Shown here piece by piece: positions 1 through 13,175 of a stretch of DNA of 60,000 bases. The notes below the pieces were generated by a model. That model searched no databases. It saw only the letters and a program-made list of their open reading frames with translations, and was not told the origin of the DNA. The position numbers and the translations under genes were made by a program. Source of the DNA: Cryptomeria japonica (Eukaryota; Streptophyta; Pinopsida; Cupressales; Cupressaceae); contig NC_081410.1 in the NCBI RefSeq assembly GCF_030272615.1, positions 112,422,433-112,482,432 of the forward strand, given 5' to 3'. Each line of letters starts with the position of its first letter. Within the stretch, counting starts at the first letter, position 1.

Positions 1-1620
1 CTGGATTACCTCGAAGATAGAATGCATTAATGCAATTATACAAAACCTCAGCTCAATCATGCAATTTATGGTATTTACGATTTGAATTTTGGGCGCCGTC
101 ACTTCTCTCAAGTCTCAAGTCTCATTAATTGCCACACTTGCATGAACTAGCTAGTAGCTACTATGGCATAATGACATTAATTCAAACTTCAAACTGAAGT
201 ACTCGAGTGAAATTTGAATTCATGCCCTTCTATTTGATTGGCGATTGGCATTCAAAACTTTTATAGAACCCGACAAACAAGTCCATGTGTTAGCGAGTTA
301 GTGACAATGCTACCAAATCCTCTTAATCGCAAGCTCGCAACCCCTTTTACGAATCCTCAAATAATCTCGCGAGTGAGCGACAACCATTGATCTAACAAAA
401 CAACTTATTTCATCGCAAGCTCGCAACTAGAAACTTGACTTAAACCCTTGCAATCCTGCGACAACAAGAAACTTAACTGCCTTCGCATGCTTGCAACACT
501 TTTTGACTTAAGACTTACAAACCCGCAAGCATGCGATGACCATAAAATCAGACCAAAACTTACCTTTCGCTAGATTGCAACTTAAAATGCTAAACAACTT
601 CAAAACTTAAAATTCTAAACAACTTCAAAACCTGCGAGCAAGCGAATTAACCGCATCACATGATTGCAATTTAAAATGACTTAACCGTGAACACCTCGCG
701 ACATTGCGATAACATAAAATCACACCCAGTCGCAACCTCGCGACATAAAATGGTATTTGGGCGCTGTCACTTCTCTCAAGTGACCAAGTCTCATTAACTG
801 CCACACTTGCATGAACTAGCTAGTGTGGCATTAATTCAATTAAACTGATAGAATGCATTAATGCAATTGTACAAATGTCAAAATCTCGGCTTGATCGTGT
901 CAAAACTTTTACAGAACCCGACAAACAAGTCCATGTGTCAATCCCCATCTTTAATCGTACACTCTCAACCAGTTATAACAATCAGGAAAGGAATCGGCAA
1001 GTTAGCGACAATGCTACCAAATCTGCTTAATCGCAAGCTTGCAACCCCTTTTATGAATCCTCATAGAATCTCACGAGTGAGTGAAACCATTGATCTAACA
1101 AAATAACTTGTTTCATCGCAAGCTCGCAACTCAAAACTTAACTTGACTTAAACCCTTGCGATCCCGCAATAACAAGGCACTTAAATGCCATCGCATGCTC
1201 GCAACACTTTTTGGCTTAAGACTTACAAACCCATGAGCATGCGATGACCACAAAATCAAACCAAAACTTACCTGTTGCCAGATCGCAACTTAAAATGCTA
1301 AACAACTTCAAAACCTACGAGCAAGCGGCGAAACCAAATAAGCCGTGATACCAACTACATCGCATGATCGCAAATTAAAATGACTTAACCACGAACACCT
1401 CGCAACCATGTGACAACATAAAATCACACCCAGTCACAACCTCGCAACATAAAATGGTGAAGTGCAAAACATCTTGCGAGCTAGCGACAACTAAAATCTC
1501 CCAGTAGTCGCAAGCTCGCGACTTAAACTAACTTGATGATAAAGGACCTGCGAGCTAGCAATAACCATTAAACATGTCTGACCAACCGTTTGACCACACT
1601 TGACATTGACATGGACAAAT
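1..1620. repeat. Diverged tandem duplication with short palindromic motifs
   Basis: Two related copies lie head to tail, roughly 90-753 and 758-1456. Anchors shared in the same order include GGGCGC(C/T)GTCACTTCTC (90 and 758), a 'gaacccgacaaacaagtcc' block (near 268 and 914), and 'cacacccag' followed by a Cys-Gln-free CG-rich block (722 and 1424). Within both copies a short motif around TCGCAAGCTCGCAAC, and variants such as GCGAGCATGCGATG, recurs many times. Many differences between copies are CG to CA or TG changes, as expected of methylated DNA. It could be a subterminal region of the adjacent hAT element or a separate satellite-like repeat; I could not find its ends. The short reading frame at 861-1106 is not convincing as a gene. 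Confidence 0.7.
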
Positions 1621-2066
1621 AAATAGAGGACAACTTATATTTTCAACGCATGACAACTTCGGTTTACTAGCCAACTAAGACAAAAAAACAAACACAAAAC
1701 CGTAATCGCCATGAACATCATTTTAAGCATTTAATGTAGAATAGTAGAAAGGTAACAAAGGTTCTAGCAGTAACAATTATGCAATATGAATAATTTTATG
1801 GATCTTGTGACACAAATTTGTTGCATTTCATGTTCAACATGTTACATAATGTGGAACCAAATACCAATTTACTAATAATTCAAATTAAAAATTCACAATT
1901 AAAAATATGAAATAAGCATCCGTTCTACTTCTGATTGACAAATTCAAGGAATACAATATCAAAAATCATCAATGACAACTATAGTATTGCAATTTTGCAA
2001 ATTGAAATTGTAATATGACTCAAGAATTGTAGTATAATTATAAATACCTATAAACTGACTGCTAAT
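1621..2066. other. AT-rich spacer next to hAT gene
   Basis: AT-rich sequence immediately downstream of the minus-strand hAT coding remnant. It may hold the 3' untranslated region of that gene. I see no coding potential and no clear repeat. Confidence 0.4.
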
Positions 2067-4866
2067 TCACTTCAGTGATTCAGTCCGACTATCTGAGGCT
2101 TCTATATCCCAAATGGACTCAAGATCCAGAAACTGACTAGTACTAATAGGTTCATCTTCATTCTGAGTTAGGTATTCAAAAATGTCTTCATCTTCATGCT
2201 GACTCTGAGTCTGCAATCCATCATATTCATTTGTCTCAGCACTAGCACTAGCAGTAGCACCACCAGCTTTTAAAGTGTTGCACACCCCTTGTCTATGATG
2301 CATGGAATTCCACATTGCCAGTGCCCTATCATATGGAAAATCTCTAACATTATACTGGGTTACAAACAACCTCAAGCAAGTTTCCAAATTCTTGTCTAAT
2401 TTGTTTCTGATCATTGATTTCAAAAGCCCTAATGCACTGAAAACTCTCGCATCTTCCACTGACCCCAATATCATTGTTTGACATAAATCAGCAAGTTTCA
2501 AATATTCTAGTATTGCAATATGCAATGCTTCACTTTGATCTATCCTTTTCCAAAGCCTTGTGTTTGATCCAGGTTCAAATGGATTCTCCAAGTTAACCAA
2601 CTATTGTTTCATAACCAATGCAAATTGTTTACATTGTTTTCTAAGATGATCTGAATTTAAAATTCCTTCTATTGGTTGTCCATTGCAATATGCATCTTTT
2701 GAAAATTTCAATATCAATTTCTCTAGTTTTTTATGATACATCTTTGTGTCATTTGGATTATCTCCAATTGAATGCCAAAATTGAGGATACACACAACCCA
2801 TGGCTTTAAGTATTTCTTCTCAAGGGAATCTTTCTCAAATCTCAGTTGAAAGTTCATATGCAATAGACTTCAAATTATCACTAACAGATTCAACAATCCT
2901 GTCAAAATCTTCCTTTTTAACTGGTAGTGCTCTACCTCGCTTTCCCATCTTAGATTGGTGCATTGGTATCTGAAATCCTTTTACAAAGACACATAATTCA
3001 TTTTTTGTATTGAAATGTAAAAAAATTTCAGCATGATTCAAATCTATAATTATCTGCCACCTAAAAAAATTTGGGCTTCGTCCTGTTAGATCTGAATATA
3101 GACCATCCAGGCTCAAGCATGTCATTTTACGTAGAGTGCTATACTCATTGATATACATATTTTTGTCTTGGGCTTTCTTAACAAGTTTGTTCATTGAATC
3201 CAGCATGGGGAGAAGACTAGCTAAAGTTAACAGTCTCTATATCACTTAACTTATGTAAGAGATCAGGAGCTTTGTCTACTATGAGGTGTTGCTCATACAT
3301 TAGTCCGATCAAGGATTGATATTCTGTTAGAACTCGTTCCATTGGTCCATGCAAGGAGATCCATCTGGTCTCAACATCCCTGAGAAGCTTGTTTCCTCAT
3401 GTTACTCCCTCAGCAAAAATTTGAAATTCTGCAAAACATTTAGGACTTCGGCAGAAGTATGAGTGGAGCTCGTGGACCAGATCTTCAACTTTTGACACTG
3501 TAGGGAAATTGCTTACAATTCTATATGCTAAATTCATTTGATGGGCCATGCAGTGAATGCCAACCATGTATGGTGCAATACTAGTTTCTAATCTTGTGCA
3601 AAGGCCAGTCCTTTGACCTTGCATTACTGTAGCTCCATCAGCTCCAACACACACCAACTTCTTGGCAATTGTCAAGTCATCCATACCAGCAATTTCAATC
3701 AAATCTTTCTTAACTTCCAAATATAAATTTTTTGTTGTTGAATTGCCCCTCATTTTATGAACACAGAGTAGATGAGCTCAATGGATGTGTTCTTTTACGG
3801 TATACACATGCATACAAACCCAAGCAGTATTATCTACCGCAGTAACTTCATCTATGGATAATGAAATGAAATTTGACTCTTTTACACTCTCTTGTAAATT
3901 TTCCTTTTCCACCTCAGCGAGACAGTTTGCCATTTCCCATCCAGCATTTATTGACCAATGTGGCATAAGATAGTGAGGAACATTCAAAAAACATAATAAA
4001 TTACTAAATTCTGGGAAATCTTTCATAGGACGCCCTCTCGACATAATATGAAAAACAACACTCATCTGAACAGTCTTTGCTAGGTTTGCATCTTTCGCTG
4101 CATGTTCAAGCCCAGCCTTGATTGTATTTCCAAATCCACTATTACGAAATGACACAGTGTCATTTTGTGGTTATGCTCTTCATATTCCGCGGCATACTTA
4201 AGATGAAGACATTCTTCCTTTGATTTCCATCTTACTACTCGTGTTTCCTTTCCACCTATGATCTATTTTTCATAAACCTTACCAATATGCTTTTCTATGG
4301 TGTCAAGCTTTAGCTGCATCTTCTTCATCTCTTTTAGTTTTCTAGCTACAAATCTTACACCTGCATTCTGTTGGTTGTTCATCATTGTTTGGGACTGGTT
4401 CAATGAATGGGTACTTTGTTACCCAATCAATCTTAAAACTCCTTGTCATCTCCCACTCTTGTCCCAGTTTTACTTTCCTTTTTCTTTTCTTCCTACCAAC
4501 ATCATCTTCGGTACTAGCATTTGCATTTGCCAATGGTATATCATTGTGTGTATCCCTTAGAACATCTTTTGTCATGTCGGTATTGTCATCCTCATTTGAT
4601 GCATTTCACTCAATGACAATCCCACCTTGTGGTACTGGTGGTGGTGAGCTACTGTGAATGGGTTCTGCAACTGCAGAGGTTGATGGACCAAAAACTTTGC
4701 CAATTCCAAAAAAAGACTTTATGGTACTGTCTTTAAGTTTAAGTTTTGGGCATTTTGATGGCCTCCCAATCCCTTTAGTTTCACTGCCCCAAGGAGTCTT
4801 ACCCTTGTTTGACATCCCAATCCCTTCACCACCTTGAGGAGTCTCACCCATGTTTGACTGTGACAT
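2067..4866 (-). pseudogene. Decayed hAT-superfamily transposase
   Basis: Reading from 4866 down to 2067, coding segments lie in one frame (4866-3397) and then a second (3206-2067), so at least one frameshift and several stops break the gene. The N-terminus is Ser/Pro/Gly-rich with a basic KKRKRK patch, followed by a zinc-binding CRCKIC motif. The central part contains GADGATVMQG and HCMAHQMNLA, typical of the RNase H-like catalytic region of hAT proteins related to ZNF862/KIAA1586. The C-terminal part (2600-2067) carries SVEDARVFSALG and LETCLRLF, typical of the hAT dimerisation region. It would cut and paste its own element in the nucleus, but cannot make a full protein now. The family call is confident; the host element's terminal inverted repeats were not found. 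Confidence 0.85.
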
Positions 4867-5613
4867 CTTGAGTCTTGACCTCTCACTACGAATTAAAAGT
4901 TAAAAATAATACTATCAAGTATGAAGAAATGATTACTCACCTTTATGCCTTCTCAATTCTCTAAATTAGGAATCAGGAATGAATCCCTGGGGGCTGGGCC
5001 TGTGTTGCAGGATTGTAACTCTGGCCTTCCGCCCTACAATGAACTTCGACTTTCCAACTCAATTTGCGGAATGTGAATCGAGACTCGAGACTTCGAGAGC
5101 TCCCAATTTACTAATCAAACACGAACAAATTGTAAGAAAGAGTAAGAAATAGTGTATTTATAGCAATCCATGATTGCATTTTTGGCAAATTGCGCAGGGC
5201 CCAGGTGTCGCAATTGCCAATAAACATTTAATTTAATTGCATTTTTGGCGAATTGTGCGGGCGTGCAATGAACATTTAATTTAAGCGGGGTGAAATGGGT
5301 CCTTGAATTCTCATAATGTTTTATTTTATATTGGCGAATTTGGCCGACGCATGCAATGAACATGTAATTTACCATTGGCGAATTGGGTCCTGGGTACGTG
5401 GTCGTTTTACTATTGCTGGTGAATAATGAAGGTGATCCAATACCCACGTCCGAGTGATTCCAAGTGAATATTACGGGCATGCATGTCAATGGTGTGTGGT
5501 CAATGATGAAGCCAGATTCTATAGTGCACCATTAACCTCAAAATTTTGAGCGATTTGACCATGATTTTGCCCCCGACTATTCGCGCAGGATTTGCCAATT
5601 GGTGAAGATTCAC
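4867..5613. repeat. hAT 5' flank with short direct repeats
   Basis: Upstream side of the hAT gene. A unit containing 'attgcatttttggc(a/g)aattg' and '(t/g)gaacatttaattta' is repeated in degenerate form about three times between 5170 and 5400, with further copies of 'attggcgaattg'. Such short subterminal repeats are common near hAT ends, where the transposase binds. The right end of the element probably lies between 5500 and 5613, because gypsy coding sequence starts abruptly at about 5614. I could not identify an 8-bp target duplication, since the left end may be outside the window. Confidence 0.45.
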
Positions 5614-6430
5614 CATTAAAAAACTCTCTGCCACTAAGTACTTCACCAAGTGGATTGAAGCAGTTCCATTGACTACAGTGACTGGCAAACAGATTGCTTC
5701 CTTCATCTTGAATTATCTCATATGTTGGTACAACATCCCTAGATCCATTATCACAAATAATGGAAGAGCCTTTAAAAATCAAGATGTCCAAGAGATTTGT
5801 GAGAAATTCCATATCCAACATCGCTTTTCGATGCCTTATTATCTACAAGAGAATGGTCAAGCAGAGGCCTCAAACAAAACAATTCTGAAAATCCTTAAGA
5901 AAACTGTGAATAATGCTGGCAAACATTAGCATGTGCAACTCAATATTGCACTTTGGGCCTATAGAACCAGTATCCACACACCTACAGGAGCTACACCATA
6001 TTCATTGGTGTATGGATCAAAAGCTATTTTACCTATAGAGGTAGAGATTCCATCACTTTAGGTATCCTTGAAAGACCTCATTCCAGATGGGGAATATCGA
6101 GTCAATGGGTTACAAGAGATAGAGTTGCTTGATGAACATCGCCAACATGCCTTTTATCATCTCAGGTAATATCAATAAATAATGTGTAGAAGCTATAATC
6201 ATAAGGTCATCCCAAGGGCTTTCAAAATTGGTGATCTGGTTCTAAAAGAAAATCCCACAAATCAGCAAGCTTAGGAAAAGAAGGGGAAATTTGAAACTAA
6301 TTGGTTGGGACCCTTTGTCATCATATCACCCTACGGATCAGTAGCATATCAGCTGTCAAATTTATAAGGGAACGTGCTCGACAAACCAACCAACAACATC
6401 CATCTGAAGAAGTTCTACACTTGAGTTGTC
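5614..6430 (+). pseudogene. Ty3/gypsy integrase C-terminal part, truncated
   Basis: The frame opens inside an integrase catalytic core: YFTKWIEA, then IPRSIITNNGRAF (the second acidic residue of the D,D35E site is replaced by N), then ENGQAEASNKTILKILKK, where E is the catalytic glutamate. After the stop at 5929 the same protein continues as LWAYRTSIHTPTGATPYSLVYG and IPIEVEIPSL, then GPFVII and YQLSN near 6300-6370. There is no sign of a chromodomain, so an Athila/Tat-type lineage is more likely than a chromovirus. The 5' part of pol is missing at the hAT junction. Several in-frame stops make it non-functional. Confidence 0.85.
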
Positions 6431-6841
6431 CAATGCACAGATCAAACAAAAAAGACAAGAAAAATAAAAATAAAAGTATCAAAAATCGTCATTATGGTGA
6501 AAACCTAGAAAACAGACACCTTGTAACACAAAAAAATCAAAAAATTAGAAAAATGAAAAACAAATAAAAAAGTGCAATAAAAACAAGTGGTGAAAACCTG
6601 GCAACATGTGCTATTTGTGAGAGAACAACACCTCTATTTATTGGTACTTGCATCATATCTTTAATCCATCTAATCTAAAGCTCATAGCCATTGTAGAACG
6701 CTTATACACTCAACATTGTCCCAGTTATACTTAGCATAGTCATTGTCCTTGATTATCTAAACAGTTATCCATATCGTATCCCACCTTGGCTTGGTGATCA
6801 ATGTATATTCCACATCAACAAGTGTCCATAACTGGGGGCAG
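6431..6841 (+). other. gypsy 3' untranslated region with possible polypurine tract
   Basis: Follows the integrase remnant. It is A-rich at first, then contains the run 'aactgggggcag' at about 6831-6842, which resembles the polypurine tract that primes plus-strand synthesis in gypsy elements just before the 3' LTR. No coding sequence was seen. Confidence 0.45.
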
Positions 6842-8691
6842 TATTCATCTCGCTTAAACATTCATACAACAAACAAGGATCACAATATACTAAGGAAACC
6901 ATTGTCAAAACTACTCATCAGACTAGAAAACAAGATCATTATCCAACTACAAATGCAACACACACATGATGGATGATATATTCTAAATTATGATTTGGTT
7001 GCATTTGGCATAAAGTTTTGACTATTTGTATCTTGATCATTAGATCTCCTGAGCTACTCAAGGATGCACTGAGCTAGAGAAGTAATGAAGGAATTTGATA
7101 TTTTCTTTGGTTTTCTGTCTATGAGGTGATCATTTGTATGGTGCAAATTTGTCTCGAGACATGATTGGAAACATATCATTGAAGAAAGTTTCCATTTTGC
7201 ACATACAAATGGTTAACTCTTGTCTATTTTATGCAAGCAACACTCAGGTCATCTTGGTTCAATTATACCTCAACGCTTGTGTCATCTTGCAATATCAAAA
7301 ATCATTTATGTTATACTTTAGGTCATCATGGTTTAATTATTCTATGATGCTTGTATCAACTTTCAACATATCAAAATCTCAATGATGACAAAAGGAGCAC
7401 AAACAAGTGACTAACAAGAATGACAACGACAAAATTAAAGTGATCATTTAGTTGCATACATTTGCAGTAGGTTGCATTTCATTTTAATCTTCCATTAGTA
7501 TCATTTCATTATCATTATCATCATACACCTCTTTTTCAAAATACATCTCATCATCATCATCTAAGTCACATTCATCATTGCATCCCTCATATGCATATCT
7601 ATCACATCATCATGGAATCTTTGTTCACTTTCATATCTTCATCATTAATCCAACTCTCATCTATCATGCCTTATACATGATGTATCTTTCTTGAAACCAG
7701 ACATTTTGATCAAGTCTTATATAGGATATATCATTCCTGAAACTAGATGTTTTGATCATCTTTGTTGAATTCCCCCAAATTTGGAAGGACTCTTACAAAT
7801 TTGTCCCCAAAGTCTTCCAAACCATTAATGGTTAACTCAACCTTCCCCTCATGGTTAGAGAATTTCTCTCTAACTTAACCCTCATCTAACCCAAGGGTCT
7901 TATCAAGCAGCCATGGCTTTAACCTTGGTTATCCTATTAATCCTTGCACAAGAGTTTACCACTTGGGTAAAAGCTTTATCCAATGGATGAACCTAACCTA
8001 ACCATAACCTTACCTCCTAAGGTAACCTTCATGTCTCTTTAGGCATTTAATGCCTCTTGCATCTCCTCTCAAGCCACCTCTTGTTGACAATTGTCACCAT
8101 TTCATTGGTGAAAACTGTAAACATGGATTGAGTAACTTTCAATCCTAGCCCTTGTTCAGATTATTCAATCTTAACCCTCCGTTGCCCTATTTTCCCTATA
8201 AATAGAGCTCTCATTCTTCATTCTCCATATCATCCAAGTTTCATGCATCTACATTATAGTCTAATTTACCAATTATTTTAGCCTCTCTTTGTTAAAATAT
8301 CAGCATAAACATTTAGAATCATTTCATTTCATATCATAGAATATTCATGCTAGCATATCATGTTAGGATAATTTGTTAATCTCATTATCATATCACTATC
8401 TTCATCTTAATTTAATCATCATAGATTTTAACATATCATATAGATCTTAGAATTCATTCATGCATATAGATCTCAATATCACTCGTTCTTGGAGTTGTCA
8501 TTCCTAAGTCATTTGCTCAATGCTCTGAGAGCAAAACATTGGCTTTAGGGATCTTGTGAGATAGAGAACAATGGGACACCCCTTGAGAAGTTAAATTAGT
8601 TTAAATTAGTTTATACTTGCATTGAGAGTCTCATTGGAATTTAGGTCATTTGATCTCAATTTAGTCATTTTGATCACCACATTTTCCTGCA
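6842..8691 (+). repeat. Probable 3' LTR of the gypsy element
   Basis: About 1.85 kb between the putative polypurine tract and the start of copia gag sequence. It has no coding potential, is rich in CATCAT-type simple sequence (7500-7680), and contains a good TATA box in its second half, as an LTR U3/R would. The right end is placed at 'ttcctgca' (8691), because copia coding sequence begins within ten bases. The left end does not begin with TG, so the boundary is provisional. The partner 5' LTR is not in the window. Confidence 0.5.
8197..8204 (+). promoter_or_regulatory. TATA box in gypsy LTR
   Basis: TATAAATA, within 'ccctataaatagagctc', about 490 bases before the proposed LTR end. This fits the core promoter that would start the retrotransposon transcript. 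Confidence 0.5.
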
Positions 8692-8696
8692 TATAG

Positions 8697-11600
8697 GTTG
8701 CTTCTATTGATGAGATCCAGAGTGTGACTACAGTGACAAGAGATATGCTGGTTGGAAAGATTGAGCTGCATTTGAATTAAGTGAATTTGGATAATCACAT
8801 GGAAAGTCTGAGACAACATTTAGAGCATCAACATTTGTATCCAGTAAGAAGAAGTATGATCCTGATGAATGCAGAATATCTAGATATTAAAGAGACAGAA
8901 GAGAGATGGAAGAGCATGAAAAGGAGATGGATGAGCTTGGAGCATCGATTGCCCATAGATTGCCTAAAGGAGTTGGTAAGCATGATGGAAAGTTGCCTAT
9001 GAAATGTTTCTCTTGTAATAAGATAGGACATTTTTCTTCTAGATGCCTAGAGAGAATGGCTAAGTATGATAGGCATGATAAGTTTGATAAGCATGATAGG
9101 AATGATAGATATGAGAAGCATGAGAAGCATGATAAGCCCTACAAGCCTAATCGAAAGTATAGAAGTCAAAAGAATTCTTATTATGTTGTTGATGAAGGTA
9201 TTATAGATGAAGAATCAGAAGGAGATGAAGTTGTATTCCTTTCCATTAAGGAGGATGGACTTGTACTTGTAGATTCCACAAGATGCACTTTTGAGGAGAA
9301 AGATTTAGTTGCTAAGGTGGAAGACAAAGATGAATGGGTGATTGACAATGGTTGTTCACATCATATGACCAGTGATAAAAGAAAATTTGTAAGTATGGAA
9401 ATGTATGATGGTGGAATAGTTAGTTTTGGAGATGACAAAGCTTGTGTAATCCATGGGAGAGGTTCTATTTCTTTTCATGGTGAGGATAATACTGATGATG
9501 TCTTGTATGTTGAATTTTTGAAGCATAATCTTTTGAGTGTTGGACAGATAGTTGATAAAGGTTATGATCTACAATTTAAGGATGTAAAATGCAAGATCCT
9601 AAATGCCTCCGGTATAGAGATTGCATCTGGGACTAAGATTGAAGGTAACATTTTTCATTTGAATGCCGGTGAGAAAAGTTGTTTGATTGCTCATATTGAT
9701 GAAAGTTGGTTGTGGCATAGGAGAATGTCTCATGTTAATTTTAATTCAATGATTAAGATCAGTTCTATGCAAGTTGTTAGAGATATGCCTAAGATTGTTA
9801 AGCCTGCTAATCTAATATGTAAGGAATATTAGTTGGGTAAGCAAACAAGGATTTCTTTCAAGAGAAAATAGTATACATCAGATGGATTGCTAGATCTTGT
9901 GCATACTAACCTGTGTGGACCTACAAATTTTATAAGTGTGCAGGGTCATAGATATTTCATGTTGCTAATTGATGATTATTCCAGGATGATGTGGGTTGTA
10001 TTTTTGAAGGAGAAATCGGAAGCATTAAACAAATTTAAGATATTCAAAGATAAGGTGGAGACTGAGTCTGGTTTGAAGGTAAAGTGTTTGAGATCTGATA
10101 GAAGTGGAGAATTATGTTCCGGTGAGTTCAATTCATTATGTGAGAAGCATGGAATTAGAAGATGATTATTTGCTCCTAGAACCCCTCAGCAGAATGGAGT
10201 TCTTGAAAGGAAGAACATAACTATCTTGGATGCTACAAGGAATATGTTGATTGAAGGGAATGTTCCGAAGGTCTACTGGAGAGAATCTATTAGCACTTCT
10301 ATCTACACATTCAATAGAGTTCATATTATAGGTGATACCGATAAGACCCCTTATGAGCTATGGTTTGGTCATGTTCCTACTGTGAGATATTTTAGAGTAT
10401 TTGGTAGCAAATTTAATATCAAAAGAGATGAGGATATAGGAAAGTTTGATGCTAGAAGTGATGAAGGTATTTTCTTGGGATATTCTACAAAGAACAAAAC
10501 CTATCGGTGCTACAATAAGAGATTGAGAAAGATAGTGGAAAGTGAAAATGTGAAGGTGGATGAAAACATTGGGAAACAGATCAAAGCATGTGGTTATGAT
10601 GATGGACAACATAACATTTTAGCCCATGTTTAGACTAAAGAACCTAAGCAGAATGATCCAATAGAGATTGTTAACTCGGATGTTGCTGCTGCAGGTGAAG
10701 AAGTGTAGGAACCTGTTAATCAAAACAATTAGAAGATTCCAAGTATGTAAGACCGAATCATTCTAAAAAATATATTATTGGTGATAAGAATAAAGGTGTA
10801 ATGACTAGAAGAAGGGTAGATGTTGAAGAAGTATGTTTGATTTCTAAAGTTGAACCTAAAGATGTTGATGAAGCTTGTAAAGATGAAAATTGGATGAGAG
10901 CTATGGAAGAAGAACTAGATTAGATTGAAAAAAAAACACTTAGCAACTTGTGCCTAGACCTAAGGATAAAAATGTTATTAGTACTAAATGGGTATTTAGG
11001 AATAAATTGAATGAAGCCGATGAAGTTGTCAGAAATAAAGCTAGACTAGTTTGCAAAGGGTATTCTCAGAAAGAAGGGATATTATGAGGAGACTTTTGCT
11101 CTGGTGGCCAGACTTAAAACTGTTAGACTGTTGCTTGTATATGCTTCTTGTAAAGATTTCAAGGTATATTAGATGGATGTCAAATTGACCTTTTTGAATG
11201 GTGATCTTGAGGAAGAAGTATACATTGAGCAACCTGATGGATTTTCATTGTCAGATGATGGCGACATGGTATGTAAGCTAAAGAAAGCTCTTTATGGACT
11301 GAAGCAAGTCCCTAGAGCTTGGTATGCTAGACTAGATAAGTATTTATTAAAATTGGGATTTAGTAAAGGTGCTGCTGATAGTAATTTGTACTTTAAGATA
11401 GAAAATGATAATATCTTGATTGTTGAAGTCTTTGTTGATGATATTATCTTTGGAGGTGGTGATGAATTGAGCAAGAAGTTTGCCAGTGATATGCTAAAAC
11501 AATTTGAGATGTCTATAATTGATGAGATGGAATTTTTCTTAGGTTTGTATATTTCACATACTAAAAAAGGCATATTCATATCTCAAACTGAGTATGTGAA

Positions 11601-12376
11601 GGAATTGCTAAAGAAGTTTGGGTTAGATGACTCCAAACTGGTTGCAACTCCTATGGTGACTAGTTGTAAATTGTCTAAGAATGATGAATCTCTGAAAGCT
11701 AACTAGGTTTTGTATAGATCTATGGTTGGTGGACTACTATATCTTACTCAGACTAGACAAGACATTATGCATGTTGTGTGCATGGCTGCTAGATATCAAG
11801 TTGATTTGAAAAGAGAGTCATGTCACTGTTGTGAAGAGGATAATCAAATACTTGGAAGGAACTGTGAATTATGGTTTGTGGTATCCAAGGAATGATAATT
11901 TCATGCTATGTGCCTACACTGATGCAGGTTGGGCTGGTGATGTTGATGATCAGAAGAGAACTACCGGTGGAGCATTCTTTTTAGGTAAGAATTTGGTTTC
12001 ATGGGCTAGTAAGAAACAAGATTCAGTGTCCTTATCTACTGCCAAAGCTGAGTACATTGTTGCTGCCAGTAATTGCACTCAAGTAGTATGGATGAAACAA
12101 ATGTTGAAGGATATCAAAATTATTTATGATGGGCCTACTATCATTTACTGTGCTAATTCCAGTGCTATTAACATGTCAAATAATCCGGTGCAACATTCAA
12201 AGACTAAGCATGTGTCAATCAAATACCATTACTCGAGAGAACAAGTCAGTGAAGAGAAGGTGAAGCTGGAGTATGTATCTACAAAGGAACAAATAGTTGA
12301 TATTTTCACTAAGCCTTTGCTTGCAGATACATTTGTCTATTTGAGAGACAAGTTGGGTATCTACCCCTCCTGGTGA
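8697..12376 (+). pseudogene. Ty1/copia gag-pol polyprotein, 5'-truncated and decayed
   Basis: Domain order is gag, protease, integrase, reverse transcriptase, RNase H, which is the copia order. Gag begins within its C-terminal third (EIQSV near 8715) and has one zinc knuckle, CFSCNKIGHFSSRC (9007-9048). The protease core reads WVIDNGCSHHMT, with DNG in place of DSG. The integrase has HRRMSH and ICKEY where the zinc site expects a further Cys, then IDDYSRMMWVVFLKEKSEA and PQQNGVLERKN. The reverse transcriptase carries MDVKLTFLNGDLEEEVYIEQP and FVDDIIFGG (11430-11460). RNase H carries YTDAGWAGD, and the protein ends with EQIVDIFTKPL before TGA at 12374. Roughly nine in-frame stops, mostly TAG, and at least two frameshifts (near 10745 and 11800) disable it. 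The 5' LTR, primer site and most of gag are missing. Confidence 0.93.
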
Positions 12377-12698
12377 GAACTAGATGCATTGAATTGCATC
12401 AATCCAACAGACTGCAAAGCTATATCCTTTTTTTTGGATTGATGAGTTGGTGTTGCTCCTCTAGTGGAGCAGTTTGTGTTTTAGGCAGAGAGATTCCTCT
12501 AATTCACACCTTTTGTTTGGTTATCTATTTTGAGATCTTTGGCATTATCATCAAAGGGGGAGAGAGATCATGTGAAAAAAATTCTTTATATGTCTCGATG
12601 TTAGGGGGGGTTTGTTGGAGTTTGTTGGAGATATCTTATTTCTTTGCATTGACTATTTTTCACATTCATATATTTCCATCAATGCCAATGGGGGAGAT
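12377..12698 (+). other. copia 3' untranslated region ending in polypurine tract
   Basis: Non-coding stretch between the pol stop and the 3' LTR. It ends with 'ccaatgggggagat' (about 12685-12698), a textbook copia polypurine tract directly in front of TGTTGG, the LTR start. No independent gene was seen. Confidence 0.75.
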
Positions 12699-13175
12699 TG
12701 TTGGATATTGTTGGTCATTGTTGCTACTAGGATATGTTGTTGTCATTGATGTCAACATATTCCTATGATTTGCTCTAGTGATTTCCAATTTGGGAAGATC
12801 TTATGATCCGATTTGTAGTGTTGTTTTGTTAATCACTATTTTTTTAGAGTTTGGTATATCCTCCCGTATATTCTGGTGTGATTAGATCTTGTGCTAAGAT
12901 TTTGGGATATTGATTGGGATGGTCTTGTGTATCTTTAGCTCATATGGATCACGATTTGGTGCTCCGCAAGTTATCTTTCTTCGTGACAAGTGTTGATTGG
13001 TTGTGTTCTTGAGTTTCAGATGTTGATCGAAGAAGATTTGATAAGTGGTGTTGGTGTAGTTGTTACTGATTATTCTAACGTGCTTGCTGGTGTTTCCTAG
13101 TCATTTCCTATTTGTTCTAGTGATCCACATTGATCGTTGTACGAGTTTTTGGTGGTTTATGTCTACTCCAACTAT
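12699..13175 (+). repeat. copia 3' LTR, first part
   Basis: Starts with TGTTGGATATTG directly after the polypurine tract. It has the T/G-rich character of conifer copia LTRs. It runs to about 13175, where sequence type changes. The remainder resumes near 14440, so the LTR is split by an insertion. The left edge is exact; the right edge is approximate. Confidence 0.75.
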
